Origin: Rhizobium tumorigenes
GTDB taxonomy: Bacteria > Pseudomonadota > Alphaproteobacteria > Rhizobiales > Rhizobiaceae
Reading direction: 5' to 3'
Assembly (NCBI RefSeq): GCF_003240565.2
Contig: NZ_CP117256.1
Span: 62,001-126,000 of the forward strand
DNA: 64,000 bases
Below, piece by piece: positions 7,327-16,414 of the stretch; the stretch's first letter is position 1; the number at the start of each line of letters is the position of its first letter. Position numbers and translations under genes: made by a program. The notes beneath the pieces are model-generated. The model made no database searches, was not told the DNA's origin, and saw only the letters and a list, made by a program, of their open reading frames with translations.

Positions 7327-8191
7327 GAACATGGTCCTGGAGACGACCCTCGCGGAGGTTGCTCAGTCCTTCCGTGGTATTATCCTGGACGTCTTCGGCG
7401 TCCTTCACGATGGTATCGAGCTGTACGAGCCGGTCAGGGATGCTCTGCGGCGAGTGCGAGCGGCTGGCATACGCATATGCCTGCTGTCCAATTCACCAAG
7501 GCGTACGGAGGCCGTTGCATCCCGGCTTGCCGCAATGGGTCTCGGCCGCGAGTTCTATGACGGGCTGATCACGTCCGGGGAACTTGCCTACGCAGCGCTT
7601 GCTTCTCCCATCTGGCCGGCCGCCCGGCACTACCTGCATGTCGGGCCACCTGAACTATCGGATCTTCTCAGTGGGCTCGCGCTCAGGCAGACGACAGACC
7701 TCAATGCGGCGAACTTTGTCCTTGCCACCGGCGATTTTGATGATCGCCCGCCTGTGCTCGAGCATGCGCGGCAGCGAGGCCTGCCTATGGTCTGCGCCAA
7801 TCCCGACCTTGACGTGATGATTGGTGACAAGAGGGTTTTATGCGCTGGATCGGTGGCGGCGTCCTTTGAGGCGCTGGGTGGCACCGTCATCCGCTTTGGA
7901 AAGCCTGGGCTCGGAGCCTATGTCGGCTCCCTTCGGATGCTCGATCTGCAAGCTTCAGACGTGATTGCCATAGGAGACAATCTGGCAACTGACATCCTCG
8001 GTGCCAAACGCGCCGGAATCCGCTCGGCACTCGTCTTGACGGGGGTTCACCACGCCGAAGTCTGGCGTGACGATCACCTCGATCCGGAAGTGCTGGCGGC
8101 GCTGTGCGGAAGGCATAAGGCTGTACCGGACTATTTCCTTCGCCGGTTTGCCTGGGTTGAAACTCATATGCTCAATCCACCAGTGGGTTGA
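7316..8191 (+). CDS. HAD-superfamily IIA hydrolase
   Basis: The 291-residue protein matches the HAD-IIA phosphatase layout. Motif I reads LDVFGVLHDG around D25, motif II is LLSNSPRR, and the last motif is GDNLATDILGAKRAGI near residue 220. The second aspartate of the usual DxD is replaced by F (D-V-F), which is a feature of one HAD-IIA subgroup that carries DxW/F here. It probably dephosphorylates a small metabolite. It is the third gene of the racemase operon (11-bp overlap). Its 3' end overlaps the end of the convergent IclR gene by 20 bp. Confidence 0.8.
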   Translation: MQLENMVLETTLAEVAQSFRGIILDVFGVLHDGIELYEPVRDALRRVRAAGIRICLLSNSPRRTEAVASRLAAMGLGREFYDGLITSGELAYAALASPIWPAARHYLHVGPPELSDLLSGLALRQTTDLNAANFVLATGDFDDRPPVLEHARQRGLPMVCANPDLDVMIGDKRVLCAGSVAASFEALGGTVIRFGKPGLGAYVGSLRMLDLQASDVIAIGDNLATDILGAKRAGIRSALVLTGVHHAEVWRDDHLDPEVLAALCGRHKAVPDYFLRRFAWVETHMLNPPVG

Positions 8192-8957
8192 GCTGTTCTT
8201 CAATTTTGCGCACTTCTCTTGTCAGCAGATCAACAAGCTCTGGAATGCGCTCGGCAGCCATCCTGGGGCTTGTCATATTGATGGCGATCGAGGCGATCGC
8301 ATCCCGGCCAGGCGGCAAGATCGGCACAGCGATCGCGGAAATGCCCGCAACGAGCTCGCCATCGTCCAACGCATAGCCCCGCTCTCGGACTTCAGCAAGC
8401 AAGAGCCTCAGCTTGCGTGACGAGAGACCGCCGAACTTCTTGTAGAGCTCGGCATTCGTCTCGAGTATGACGTCGGCTTCGGTTAATGGCAGGAAGGCAA
8501 GGATTGCCTGGCTTGCCGGCCCGATGCCCATCGGGATCTGGCCGCCGATGTGGCCGGTCAGGCTGTCGATGATATAAGTTCCCTGCTGGCGATCAACGCA
8601 GACCGTATTGAAGCCGGCTCGCGCCATCAGAAACACCGAGTCGTTGGTTGCAGCGGCGATCCTCAACAAGGCCGGTCGGGCGAGCTGGCGAAGTCCAGTG
8701 CCATCGGCAGCCGAAACGCCCATCGCAAAAAGGGCCAATCCCAGCCGGTAACGCTTCGTTTCCCGCTCGCGGTCGACGAGCCCGTGGCGCTCCAGGGCGG
8801 TAACGATCCGATGGACCGTCGGCTGCTTCAGGCCCATTGCCGTTCCGATGGTCGCCATGGATGCGCCGCCCTGGCCGGCATCGCCCAGGAATTTCAGGAT
8901 CGCAACGGCCCTGTCGAGGAGCTGAGTTCCTTTGGCTGCAATGTCGTCGTTGGCCAT
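8172..8957 (-). CDS. IclR-family transcriptional regulator
   Basis: The protein has an N-terminal winged helix-turn-helix (LDRAVAILKFLGD, then GLKQPTVHRIVTALERHGLVDRE) and a C-terminal IclR effector-binding domain (from about residue 75; VFLMARAGFNTVCVDR, IPMGIGPASQAILAFLP, GYALDDGELVAGISAIAVPI). I chose the ATG at 8957, which has GGGAG eight bases upstream, over the upstream ATG at 8999, giving 261 residues. IclR proteins normally bind a small metabolite and control nearby catabolic genes. It is placed in the middle of the island, upstream of prpD on the same strand orientation, and is the best candidate for binding the TCCA-N5-TGGA palindromes. Confidence 0.9.
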   Translation of the reverse strand: MANDDIAAKGTQLLDRAVAILKFLGDAGQGGASMATIGTAMGLKQPTVHRIVTALERHGLVDRERETKRYRLGLALFAMGVSAADGTGLRQLARPALLRIAAATNDSVFLMARAGFNTVCVDRQQGTYIIDSLTGHIGGQIPMGIGPASQAILAFLPLTEADVILETNAELYKKFGGLSSRKLRLLLAEVRERGYALDDGELVAGISAIAVPILPPGRDAIASIAINMTSPRMAAERIPELVDLLTREVRKIEEQLNPLVD

Positions 8958-9019
8958 GCCCGCTCCCAAACGCCGGTTGAGAGGGCATTCCTTATACATC
9001 GCGGGGGCAAAGTAAACGT

Positions 9020-10387
9020 CTAGGTGGGATACCTTAGGGCCGCATAGAGGTGCGCCGAGGACTGACGGGTACCGAGGTCGCGGGCCGCTTCTAGGAGCGC
9101 AAGGCGCTGAGCCTCCCTGGGAAGCGCTGCAGACAACGTCATGAACTTTTCTTGCAGATCTGCCGATGTCAATGGATTGTCAGGCTCGCCTCGGGGCAAA
9201 AGGACCTCGACCGTCCTGCTCCAACCTCCCGCCGTTATCGTCACTCGTGACGGTGTGGCTGCGGGGAAACTGTCACGGTAAATCGGCGAATATTTCAGCT
9301 GGACGCGGCGGGCAAGCCCGGTCACCCGTGGGTCGCTCAAATGTCTGTTTTCCATCGGCAGCAGCGAAGAGGCTCCATGCACCGACGCCAGCGCTACGCA
9401 GAAGGGAATGCTGTACTGCGCGGCTTCTAGCGACTGAGGCTCACTCTGGTTTGGCAGCGACAGCGCGCGTTCGAAGGTCTCTACGAGGACGTGGTCAATC
9501 ATGGCGGGGACGATCCCGCTTCGTTTGAGAAGGATCAGGGCCGCATCGATTGCGGCATGCGCCCAGCGGCAGCAGCTGTAAAGCTTGAAATAGGCCCGTT
9601 CGATCGCCCAGCGCGCGGCGAAGCCGTCGATCAGGCGCCGGCGATCGTAGAGGGAAGGGTCGTCGAATATATCGACTGGCCCCCGATGACCGGCTGCCGC
9701 CAGGGTCAGGGCCTGAAGTCCATTCGCTGTTGCCCAGGGAATGCCTTCCTTCACCGTATGGCCGATCTTGGTCCAGCCCGTGGCAGCCTGCGACGTCGAT
9801 GTGTGTGCGGCGATTGCGATCGCTTCGGCGACCACAGCGCTCGGGGCTTCCTGCAACCACCCGGCGGCCGCAGCGACACCTGGGCCGCACCATAGGCCGG
9901 TGTCGGTCGTGCGCAGAAGGCGGATATCGCGCGCAGCGGCAATACGCACTGCGACCTCGTAGCCCAGGGTCACTGCTGTCAGAAGTCGGCTGGCATCGGC
10001 ACCGATCTGTTCGCCGACGGCGATCACGGCCGGAACGATCGCGGCGGCTGGATGACCCGATGCCTGTCTGTGGCCGTCATCGAGATCCAGCGCCGCAGCA
10101 TAGGTCGCGTTGACGAAAGCCGCGCCGGCCGGTGCCAGCCGCTCCTTCGAAAACCAGACGGTCGCATTGCCAGCGTGCCATATGTCGACCGCCGCCCGTC
10201 TCGACGCATGGCCGGCCTGCGTTGCCGCGCCCGCAGTCGCCACGCCAAGCGTGTCCAGAACCGTGCGCCGCGCCGCGTCGAGGGTGTTGCCCGGCATCTT
10301 TTTGATCCGTTCGCAAGAACCGGCAAGGACAGCGGCCACGGGCTGCAGGTCGGGATCGTTCGGTATGCTCTCTGTGGTAGTATTCAT
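9020..10387 (-). CDS. MmgE/PrpD-family protein
   Basis: This 455-residue protein belongs to the MmgE/PrpD family, which includes 2-methylcitrate dehydratase and cis-aconitate decarboxylase. Typical blocks are ARRTVLDTLGVATAGA near the N-terminus, LDLDDGHRQASGHPAAAIVPAVIA (with the conserved D and H residues), and RWAHAAIDAAL. The ATG at 10387 has GGAGGATG just upstream and was preferred to the longer start at 10447. It is transcribed away from the FeS/FAD genes. In this context it may dehydrate or isomerise a carboxylic acid formed by the dehydrogenase; family members are often misnamed as PrpD, so no exact reaction is claimed. Confidence 0.85.
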   Translation of the reverse strand: MNTTTESIPNDPDLQPVAAVLAGSCERIKKMPGNTLDAARRTVLDTLGVATAGAATQAGHASRRAAVDIWHAGNATVWFSKERLAPAGAAFVNATYAAALDLDDGHRQASGHPAAAIVPAVIAVGEQIGADASRLLTAVTLGYEVAVRIAAARDIRLLRTTDTGLWCGPGVAAAAGWLQEAPSAVVAEAIAIAAHTSTSQAATGWTKIGHTVKEGIPWATANGLQALTLAAAGHRGPVDIFDDPSLYDRRRLIDGFAARWAIERAYFKLYSCCRWAHAAIDAALILLKRSGIVPAMIDHVLVETFERALSLPNQSEPQSLEAAQYSIPFCVALASVHGASSLLPMENRHLSDPRVTGLARRVQLKYSPIYRDSFPAATPSRVTITAGGWSRTVEVLLPRGEPDNPLTSADLQEKFMTLSAALPREAQRLALLEAARDLGTRQSSAHLYAALRYPT

Positions 10388-10415
10388 GTTTCGAACATCC
10401 TCCAAGTGAATCTGA

Positions 10416-10455
10416 TATAATGGATATATTATAGCATTGACATCCATAATGTGGA
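10416..10455. promoter_or_regulatory. Divergent promoter region with operator-like palindromes
   Basis: Two overlapping elements lie between the prpD-like gene and the FeS-subunit gene. TATAAT-GGATAT-ATTATA (10416-10433) is an inverted repeat that also looks like a -10 box on both strands. ATCCATAATGTGGA (10442-10455) matches the TCCA-YAATR-TGGA core found at 3011-3027. ATGGAT at 10420 pairs with ATCCAT at 10442. The layout fits a regulator that blocks both divergent promoters. Confidence 0.55.
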
Positions 10456-10494
10456 AGTCTAGCCTTTTGGAAATTGGTTAGAAAGGAGAGGATA

Positions 10495-10794
10495 ATGGTC
10501 GCTCAAGACGATCCGCGCCGCAGCGCTCACAAGAAGCCTGCAGCGCCCCTGGACTTTTTCCTCGATGGTGGTCGCCTGACGGCACGGCAGGGAGAGACGG
10601 TTCTCAGCGCATTACGCCTGGCTTACGGATCAGCTGACATGTCCTCCCGTTCCAGGCTTCGGCTCGGCTTCTGTCTGATGGGGGCATGCCAGGACTGCTG
10701 GCTGTGGCACTCAGACGGGCGACGTCTGCGCGCCTGTACCAGTCGTCTCGAAGCAGGCATGTCGCTCGTTACCCGCGCGCCGGGGACAATCTGA
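10495..10794 (+). CDS. (2Fe-2S)-binding subunit of three-component dehydrogenase
   Basis: The 99-residue protein carries a plant-ferredoxin-type 2Fe-2S fold with the cluster pattern G-x-C-x4-C-x2-C-x11-C (GFCLMGACQDCWLW ... LRACTSRL). The ATG at 10495 has an AAGGAGAGG ribosome site. Small subunits of this kind partner with two flavoproteins in hydrogen-cyanide synthase (HcnA), opine oxidase and D-hydroxyproline dehydrogenase. It overlaps the next gene by one base (TGATG). It probably passes electrons between the flavin subunits. Confidence 0.83.
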   Translation: MVAQDDPRRSAHKKPAAPLDFFLDGGRLTARQGETVLSALRLAYGSADMSSRSRLRLGFCLMGACQDCWLWHSDGRRLRACTSRLEAGMSLVTRAPGTI

Positions 10795-12164
10795 TGGCCG
10801 CCCCCGTGGTCATCGTCGGTGCGGGACCTGCAGGTATAGCTGCCGCAGGGGTGCTTGCGGCGGCGGGGGTGCGTCCCGTTGTGATTGATGAAGCCCGTAA
10901 TCCCGGTGGCCAGATTTTCCGCCGTCCTGAGCCGGAGTTGATACGATCAACACGTCAGCTTTACGGATTCGATGCACGACGGGCGGCAACGTTCCGTCGA
11001 CGTTCCGACGCGCTCGAACAGGCCGTGGATTATCGGCCGAGAACCCAGGTCTGGGGTGTGTGTGAAGGCGAGCTGCATATCCTGGACGAAGCGGGTGTTG
11101 CGGTCCAGGACTGGTCGCAGCTCATCATCGCGACGGGCGGCATGGACAGGCTCGTGCCAGTCAAGGGATGGACGGGCCGCGGCGTCTACAGTCTCGGCGG
11201 AGCACAAATCGCGCTCAAAGCAGAGGCATCGTTGATTGGTCGCCGCGTCGTCTTTGCGGGCACCGGACCGCTGCTCTATCTCGTTGCCTACCAATATGCG
11301 AAAGCAGGTGCCACGGTGGCTGCCGTCCTTGAGACCAGCGCTCCTTTTCAACAGTTTGCGCTGCTGCCAGCGCTGGCGTCGGGCGGCGCCATCTTCGCAA
11401 AAGGATTGTTCTACGTTGCGGCCCTCCTGGCACGCGGCGTCCCCGTAATGACAGGCGTCCGGCTCCTCGAAGTCCTGCGCGGCACAGACGGTGGTGTCAC
11501 CGGGCTTGCCTACGCTTGGCGCGGCAGCGAGCGCATTGCGGCTTGCGATGCCTTGGCACTCGGCCACGGCCTCAAGGCCGAAACCCAACTGGCCGATCTG
11601 CTCGGCCTTGAGTTTTGGTTTGACCCTGCTCAGAGACAATGGTTGCCGTTTGCCGACCGCGACGGCCGCTCTTCCATGGCGAACATCTATCTCGCCGGTG
11701 ATGGACTGTCGATCCGGGGCAGTGAGATGGCAGAGGCCAGTGGACGGTTGGCAGCAGTTGCTCTGCTTCAAGACAACGGTCACTCCGTCCCGATGAAGAT
11801 CGACCGTGATCGGCATGCGATCGACAAGACCGCGCGCTTTCGAAACGCATTGAACCAGGCTTTTCCCCTGCCGCATAAGATGATCGCCCAGTTGCCCGAC
11901 GATGTCGTCGTCTGCCGGTGCGAGGGGATAACGGCGGGTACGATCCGCAAGACGGTGGCGTCGACCGGTGAAGCAGAGATCAACAGGATCAAGGCCTTCT
12001 GCCGGGTCGGAATGGGACGCTGCCAGGGTCGGATCTGTGGAACAGCCGCCGCCGAACTGATTGCGGCGGCCGGCAGCGCGGAGATAAAGACGGTAGGACG
12101 CTTGCGCGGCCAGGCGCCGATTAAACCGCTGACACTTGGCGACTTGGCACCAGGCTCGCCATGA
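10794..12164 (+). CDS. FAD/NAD(P)-type oxidoreductase subunit with Bfd-like cluster domain
   Basis: This 456-residue protein starts with a Rossmann FAD motif (VVIVGAGPAGIAAAGVL) and PGGQIFRR, and has a second nucleotide-binding half. The C-terminal 80 residues form a BFD-like [2Fe-2S] domain with CRCEGIT and CRVGMGRCQGRIC (cysteines C-x-C, then C-x6-C-x4-C). This is the architecture of the HcnB / opine oxidase subunit A type. The next gene overlaps by 4 bp. Together with the small ferredoxin-like and DAO-type subunits it should form a membrane-linked dehydrogenase of an amino acid, imino acid or opine. Confidence 0.87.
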   Translation: MAAPVVIVGAGPAGIAAAGVLAAAGVRPVVIDEARNPGGQIFRRPEPELIRSTRQLYGFDARRAATFRRRSDALEQAVDYRPRTQVWGVCEGELHILDEAGVAVQDWSQLIIATGGMDRLVPVKGWTGRGVYSLGGAQIALKAEASLIGRRVVFAGTGPLLYLVAYQYAKAGATVAAVLETSAPFQQFALLPALASGGAIFAKGLFYVAALLARGVPVMTGVRLLEVLRGTDGGVTGLAYAWRGSERIAACDALALGHGLKAETQLADLLGLEFWFDPAQRQWLPFADRDGRSSMANIYLAGDGLSIRGSEMAEASGRLAAVALLQDNGHSVPMKIDRDRHAIDKTARFRNALNQAFPLPHKMIAQLPDDVVVCRCEGITAGTIRKTVASTGEAEINRIKAFCRVGMGRCQGRICGTAAAELIAAAGSAEIKTVGRLRGQAPIKPLTLGDLAPGSP

Positions 12165-13297
12165 CAAAACTTTACGATATGGCGATCATCGGCGGCGGGC
12201 TTGCCGGCTGCTCAACCGCTCTGCACGCAAGTCTTCAAGGTGCCTCGGTCATACTGGTCGAGCAGAGCCGTTGCGGGGCCCAGGCAAGCGGTGTTAATTA
12301 TGGCGGAGTTCGCCAGCAAGGGCGTCATCCTGCGGAGATGGCGCTGGCGCGCCGCAGCAGAGCGATCTGGGGCAATCTGCCCAACCTCATTGGCACCGAT
12401 TGCGATTTCGCTGCAACCGGTCACCTGAAACTGGCGCGCAACGACGCAGACCTCGCTGACCTGAGCGCGCATCGATTGCTGCTGGGCGACCACGGTATCC
12501 GCGCCGACCTGTTGGACGCTACCGATCTCAAGCGCCGGTTTCCCTATCTGGCAAAACATTATGTCGGGGGATCCTTTTGCCCAGAGGATGGCCAAGCCAA
12601 TCCGCGGCTGGTTGCCCCGGCATTTGCGCGCGCCGCGCGCTTGATGGGTGCCAACATACTTGAAAATTGCCGGGTGATCAGCGCAGAGACCGGCACAGGC
12701 GGCTTTTTTCTCCGGCTTGACGCTGAGCCGACCCAAATCAGAGCCCGCCGTCTCGTCAATACGGCTGGAGCCTGGGGCGCAGCGGTAGCAGCGCAATTCG
12801 GCGATCACGTTGAAGAAGCAGTCATGGCACCGAACATGTGTGTCACCGAGCCGATCCCGCCCCTGATCGGACCCAATCTCGGGATTTGCGGCGGCAGCAT
12901 CTACATCCGCCAGGCTCCCAATGGCAGCGTCATATTCGGGGCTGGCCTTGGCACCGCTGATCGCGAACATCTTCGTGCAAGGCCGCTCGCCGAAACCACG
13001 ATGGACGCTGCAGTCGCTGCCATCGGCATGGTGCCTCAACTCAGGAACGTCCTGCTGCTCAGAAGCTGGACTGGCATCGAGGGACGTATGCCCGACGGAC
13101 TGCCGGTGGTCGGGCCAAGCCCGGCTGTCGATCGTCTTGTTCATGGGTTCGGATTTTCGGGTCACGGATTCCAGCTTGGCCCTGCCGTCGGCGCCGTGCT
13201 GGCGGAACTCAGCCTCGAGGGCCACACAACGACATCAATTGCGGGCCTCGCCATGACCCGTTTCACACCAGGTCACGCGCTGGGCGCGCGCGCCTGA
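12161..13297 (+). CDS. DAO-type FAD-dependent amine/amino-acid dehydrogenase subunit
   Basis: The 378-residue flavoprotein has the dinucleotide-binding motif AIIGGGLAGCSTALHASLQGASVILVE and the C-terminal FGFSGHGFQLGPAVG block of the D-amino-acid oxidase (DAO) superfamily. It is the catalytic subunit type of HcnC, opine oxidase subunit B and D-hydroxyproline dehydrogenase. The middle segment (GVNYGGVRQQGRHPAEM) is typical of this HcnC-like branch. It is coupled to the preceding subunit gene through ATGA and followed 29 bp later by the transporter. The substrate is presumably the compound brought in by that transporter, but it cannot be named from the sequence. Confidence 0.88.
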   Translation: MTKLYDMAIIGGGLAGCSTALHASLQGASVILVEQSRCGAQASGVNYGGVRQQGRHPAEMALARRSRAIWGNLPNLIGTDCDFAATGHLKLARNDADLADLSAHRLLLGDHGIRADLLDATDLKRRFPYLAKHYVGGSFCPEDGQANPRLVAPAFARAARLMGANILENCRVISAETGTGGFFLRLDAEPTQIRARRLVNTAGAWGAAVAAQFGDHVEEAVMAPNMCVTEPIPPLIGPNLGICGGSIYIRQAPNGSVIFGAGLGTADREHLRARPLAETTMDAAVAAIGMVPQLRNVLLLRSWTGIEGRMPDGLPVVGPSPAVDRLVHGFGFSGHGFQLGPAVGAVLAELSLEGHTTTSIAGLAMTRFTPGHALGARA

Positions 13298-13325
13298 CAT
13301 TTACAAAAAGAGAAAGGGAACCAAC

Positions 13326-14207
13326 ATGCGATTTCTATTTTACAAAGTTCTCCTTGGCGCCGTGGCGCTTACAGCAAGCATTTCATCGCGGCCCGCAGCG
13401 GCTGTCGATCGGCCCTATCATCTCAGTGAGCCGAATGTTCTGTCCGTCGCCATTACCGGTGACATGCCAGGACTGGTGGTTCGCGATGGCAGGCTTGCAG
13501 GCTACGACGGCGATATTCTGCAGATTGCCGCCGACAAGCTCGGCCTGGTGATCAAGCCGGTCCCCATGGAATGGACAGGCGCCATAGCCGCAGTCCAGAC
13601 CGGGCGCGTCGACATTATCGGTGGCAATGTCGCCTGGACGAAGCAGCGCGCCGATACGCTCGCGCTCACCGACCCCACGGGCTATTTTCAAAACGGTGTA
13701 ACGTCGCGCGAGGATGCCGGATGGCACAGGCTCAAGGATCTGGAAAATCGCAAGGTTGGTTCGATGACAGGGTTCTCGTTCCTGCCAGAGCTTCACAAAA
13801 TTTCCGGTCTGGAACTGACGCTCTACGATAGTACGGATGCCGCCCTTCGCGATCTGCACGCTGGACGCATCGAGGCACTGGTTGGCGACCCGCCGGTGAT
13901 CGACTACGCCCTGTCGAAGAATCCTGCCTGGCACCTCGTCAATCTTCCCTTTTCCGACAACGACTTTAACTTTCCCCTGCTGACCGGGCTCGGCCGCCAA
14001 TATGTATTCGGCCTTTCCAAACAGAACGCGGATCTTGCGGCGGACCTAAGCACTCAAATCCGTGCCTTGTGGACATCGTGTGAGGTGAGGACGATCGGCA
14101 AACGCTACGGCAATGTCAGTGAGGCGAACTACACACCCGCTGCAGAAAACTTTCGTGCCGGCGTCGACCGCGCGGCAGACTGGACGCCACCCGTCTGCGG
14201 CCGTTGA
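13326..14207 (+). CDS. Polar amino acid ABC transporter substrate-binding protein
   Basis: This 293-residue protein has an N-terminal signal peptide ending near SSRPAAA and the family-3 solute-binding fold (SBP_bac_3): GYDGDILQIAADKLGL, MEWTGAIAAVQTGRVDIIGGNVAWTKQRAD, then VGSMTGFSFLPEL. It captures the substrate in the periplasm. AGAAAGGG provides the ribosome site. It leads the transporter gene set, with the ATPase and two permeases behind it, and all are likely on the same transcript as the flavin dehydrogenase. Confidence 0.88.
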   Translation: MRFLFYKVLLGAVALTASISSRPAAAVDRPYHLSEPNVLSVAITGDMPGLVVRDGRLAGYDGDILQIAADKLGLVIKPVPMEWTGAIAAVQTGRVDIIGGNVAWTKQRADTLALTDPTGYFQNGVTSREDAGWHRLKDLENRKVGSMTGFSFLPELHKISGLELTLYDSTDAALRDLHAGRIEALVGDPPVIDYALSKNPAWHLVNLPFSDNDFNFPLLTGLGRQYVFGLSKQNADLAADLSTQIRALWTSCEVRTIGKRYGNVSEANYTPAAENFRAGVDRAADWTPPVCGR

Positions 14208-14260
14208 CCGATCCGCATTGCCTGATGGCAAGCCCCTGCACTCCAACGAGAGAGGCCGCG

Positions 14261-15040
14261 ATGGTCACCCCAAAACTTCTCGAGGTTCTCAATCTCGGCA
14301 AATCCTTCGGCCATCTGACAGTGCTCAAGAATATCTCCTTTAGCCTTGCCCGCGGCGAGCGCGTCGCGCTCATCGGTCCGAGCGGCTCCGGCAAGTCGAC
14401 CTGCCTTCGCGCAATCAACTATCTGGAGCCGCCAAGCGAGGGCGAGATACGTCTTGAGGGACAGACGATTGGTCGCAGGCCCAATGGCCAGCGTATGACG
14501 GACCGTGAAATGGCACCGCAACGCGCCCAGATCGGCATGGTGTTCCAGCACTTTCATCTCTGGCCGCATCTATCTGTCCGTGCCAACGTCGCACTGCAGC
14601 CACGCAAGGTCAGAGGCATGAAACGCGATGCAGCCGACAGGCTTGCCGGCGCCCTCTTGGCCAAGGTACATTTGGCCCAGAAGGCGGACGAGATGCCCCA
14701 TCGGCTTTCTGGGGGACAGCAACAACGCGTAGCCATCGCACGCGCGTTGGCACAGCAGCCAAAGCTCCTGCTTTTCGATGAACCGACGTCCGCGCTCGAT
14801 CCGGAATTGGTCGGGGAAGTATTGACCGTCATCAAGGAGCTGGCAGCCGAAGGACTTGCCATGGTGCTTGTGACCCACGAGATCGGCTTTGCCAGAGAGG
14901 TTGCCGATCGCGTCATCTTCATGGATGGCGGGGACATCGTCGAACAGGGTCCTGCGCGAACGGTGCTTGATCAGCCTCAGTCGCCGCGCCTGAAACAATT
15001 TCTTGGATCGCTCCAGGGTCGGGGAGGGGGCAATGGATGA
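14261..15040 (+). CDS. Polar amino acid ABC transporter ATP-binding protein
   Basis: The 259-residue ATPase has Walker A (GPSGSGKST), Q-loop ([13 protein letters not shown]), signature ([16 protein letters not shown]), Walker B ([18 protein letters not shown]) and H-loop (VTHEIGF). It is of the GlnQ/HisP type. I chose the ATG at 14261, with GAGAGG upstream, because it puts the family's usual N-terminus in place; longer starts (14204 TTG, 14225 ATG) would overlap the previous stop. It powers the two permeases that follow. Confidence 0.9.
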   Translation: MVTPKLLEVLNLGKSFGHLTVLKNISFSLARGERVALIGPSGSGKSTCLRAINYLEPPSEGEIRLEGQTIGRRPNGQRMTDREMAPQRAQIGMVFQHFHLWPHLSVRANVALQPRKVRGMKRDAADRLAGALLAKVHLAQKADEMPHRLSGGQQQRVAIARALAQQPKLLLFDEPTSALDPELVGEVLTVIKELAAEGLAMVLVTHEIGFAREVADRVIFMDGGDIVEQGPARTVLDQPQSPRLKQFLGSLQGRGGGNG

Positions 15041-15683
15041 GGCTCTGCCCGGACTGATCGTCACGGCGCTCCTCAAGGGAGCGCTCGTGACCGTTGAGGT
15101 TACCGTCGGAGCCCTTATCGTCGCGCTGGGGATTGGCCTGACATTGGCGACTATATCCGCCCTGACGAAGTGCCGCCTATTGCAGGCAGGGATCCGCCTC
15201 TATGTCGAATTATTGCGCAACGTGCCGAGCCTGACCTTTCTCTTCCTACTCTACTTCGGCCTTGCATCTCTTGGCGTCCGGCTGTCGTCAATGGGAGCTG
15301 CTGTCTTGGGACTGGGGATGATCGGCGGCGCCGTGACCGTCGACATTTTCCGCTCCGGGTTTCTGTCGGTCGAAGTTGGACAAAGGGAGGCGGCCGCATC
15401 GTCCGGGCTAACCCCCTTTCTCGCCTTCCGACTGATCGTGCTGCCCCAGGGATTGAGACTGGCACTGCCGTCGATCGGAAACTATGCAGTCGCGCTGATC
15501 AAGGACACATCGCTTGTTGCCGCCATTGCGGCGCCGGAGCTGATGTTCAATGCCCGACAACTCGTCAACGAAACCTTCGAGACTGCCGCGATCTATGGGA
15601 GTGCTGCTATGGTCTATCTCGTTCTGACAGGCGTCATGGCGCAGTCCGTGAGCTTCTTCGAGCGCCGACTGGAGAGCCAATGA
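15033..15683 (+). CDS. Polar amino acid ABC transporter permease 1
   Basis: The 216-residue inner-membrane protein belongs to the HisM/GlnP-type permease family. It has about five membrane segments. The EAA-like loop reads GQREAAASSGLTPFLAFRLIVLPQGLRLALPSIGNY, the ATPase-coupling segment. The ATG at 15033 has a GGGAGGGGG site and overlaps the ATPase gene by 8 bp. It forms a heterodimer with the next permease. Confidence 0.88.
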   Translation: MDEALPGLIVTALLKGALVTVEVTVGALIVALGIGLTLATISALTKCRLLQAGIRLYVELLRNVPSLTFLFLLYFGLASLGVRLSSMGAAVLGLGMIGGAVTVDIFRSGFLSVEVGQREAAASSGLTPFLAFRLIVLPQGLRLALPSIGNYAVALIKDTSLVAAIAAPELMFNARQLVNETFETAAIYGSAAMVYLVLTGVMAQSVSFFERRLESQ

Positions 15684-16414
15684 TGTTTCTTCAAGTCATC
15701 GCCGACAACATCGCGGACTGGGGCCCCAGGCTACTCGCCGGACTGCGGGTTACTTTGTCGCTGACCGCAGTTGGGTTCAGCCTTGCCTTCGTGCTGGCAC
15801 TCATGATCGAATATCTGCGCAGTCGCCGAAATATCTGGGTCAGCTGTCTTGCGCGACTTTACATCACAGTTGCTCGCGGCGTGCCGCTTCTGGTCATCCT
15901 CTATCTCCTCTACTTTGCGCTACCGGGCGCCGGCATCATGCTTCCGGCGTTCCTGGCTGGTACAATGGGCCTCGCCTTGGTCTATGCCGCTTATCTCGCC
16001 GAGGTCTTTCGCGCCGGCCTTCGTGCCATTCCATCGGGACAGCGCGAGGCGGCCATGGCGAGTGGCATGACGCCCTTCCAGGCTTTCCGGCATGTGCTCC
16101 TGGCGCAGGCGATCCGGTACACGGTCGCTCCGTTGCTGATCAATATGGTCTCGCTCTTGAAGGACAGTTCCATCTGTGCGTTGATCACGGTTCCAGAACT
16201 GACGCTGGTTTCGCGGGAGCTCATGTCGGAGAGCTTCAGGCCGCTTCACGTGTTTGCGCTGACCGCATTACTTTATTTCGGACTGGCTTGGCCGGCCTCC
16301 CTGGTTGCACGGTGGGTAGAGGGGCGCTTGATAGGTCGCTCTATCCACCGCATCCCGCGTGGTGCACGTCGAGGTGCCGATTGCGGGATTCTGAACCTTC
16401 AGCAACCCCATTAG
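15680..16414 (+). CDS. Polar amino acid ABC transporter permease 2
   Basis: This 244-residue permease is the second half of the channel, with the coupling loop GQREAAMASGMTPFQAFRHVLLAQAIRYTVAPLL. It starts at the ATG at 15680, which overlaps the previous stop codon by 4 bp and has GGAGAG upstream. The reading frame runs past the last membrane segment into a tail of about 25 residues rich in R and H that ends in the region of a transposase fragment. That tail may be foreign sequence added when the native stop was lost; homologues should be shorter. Confidence 0.85.
   Translation: MMFLQVIADNIADWGPRLLAGLRVTLSLTAVGFSLAFVLALMIEYLRSRRNIWVSCLARLYITVARGVPLLVILYLLYFALPGAGIMLPAFLAGTMGLALVYAAYLAEVFRAGLRAIPSGQREAAMASGMTPFQAFRHVLLAQAIRYTVAPLLINMVSLLKDSSICALITVPELTLVSRELMSESFRPLHVFALTALLYFGLAWPASLVARWVEGRLIGRSIHRIPRGARRGADCGILNLQQPH

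Noticed and set aside
12212..13225. Minus-strand ORF opposite the DAO subunit gene
   Set aside because: Shadow of the real gene; no domain recognised.
15170..15679. N-terminal extension of permease 2
   Set aside because: The open frame ahead of 15680 is only the shadow of permease 1 in another frame.
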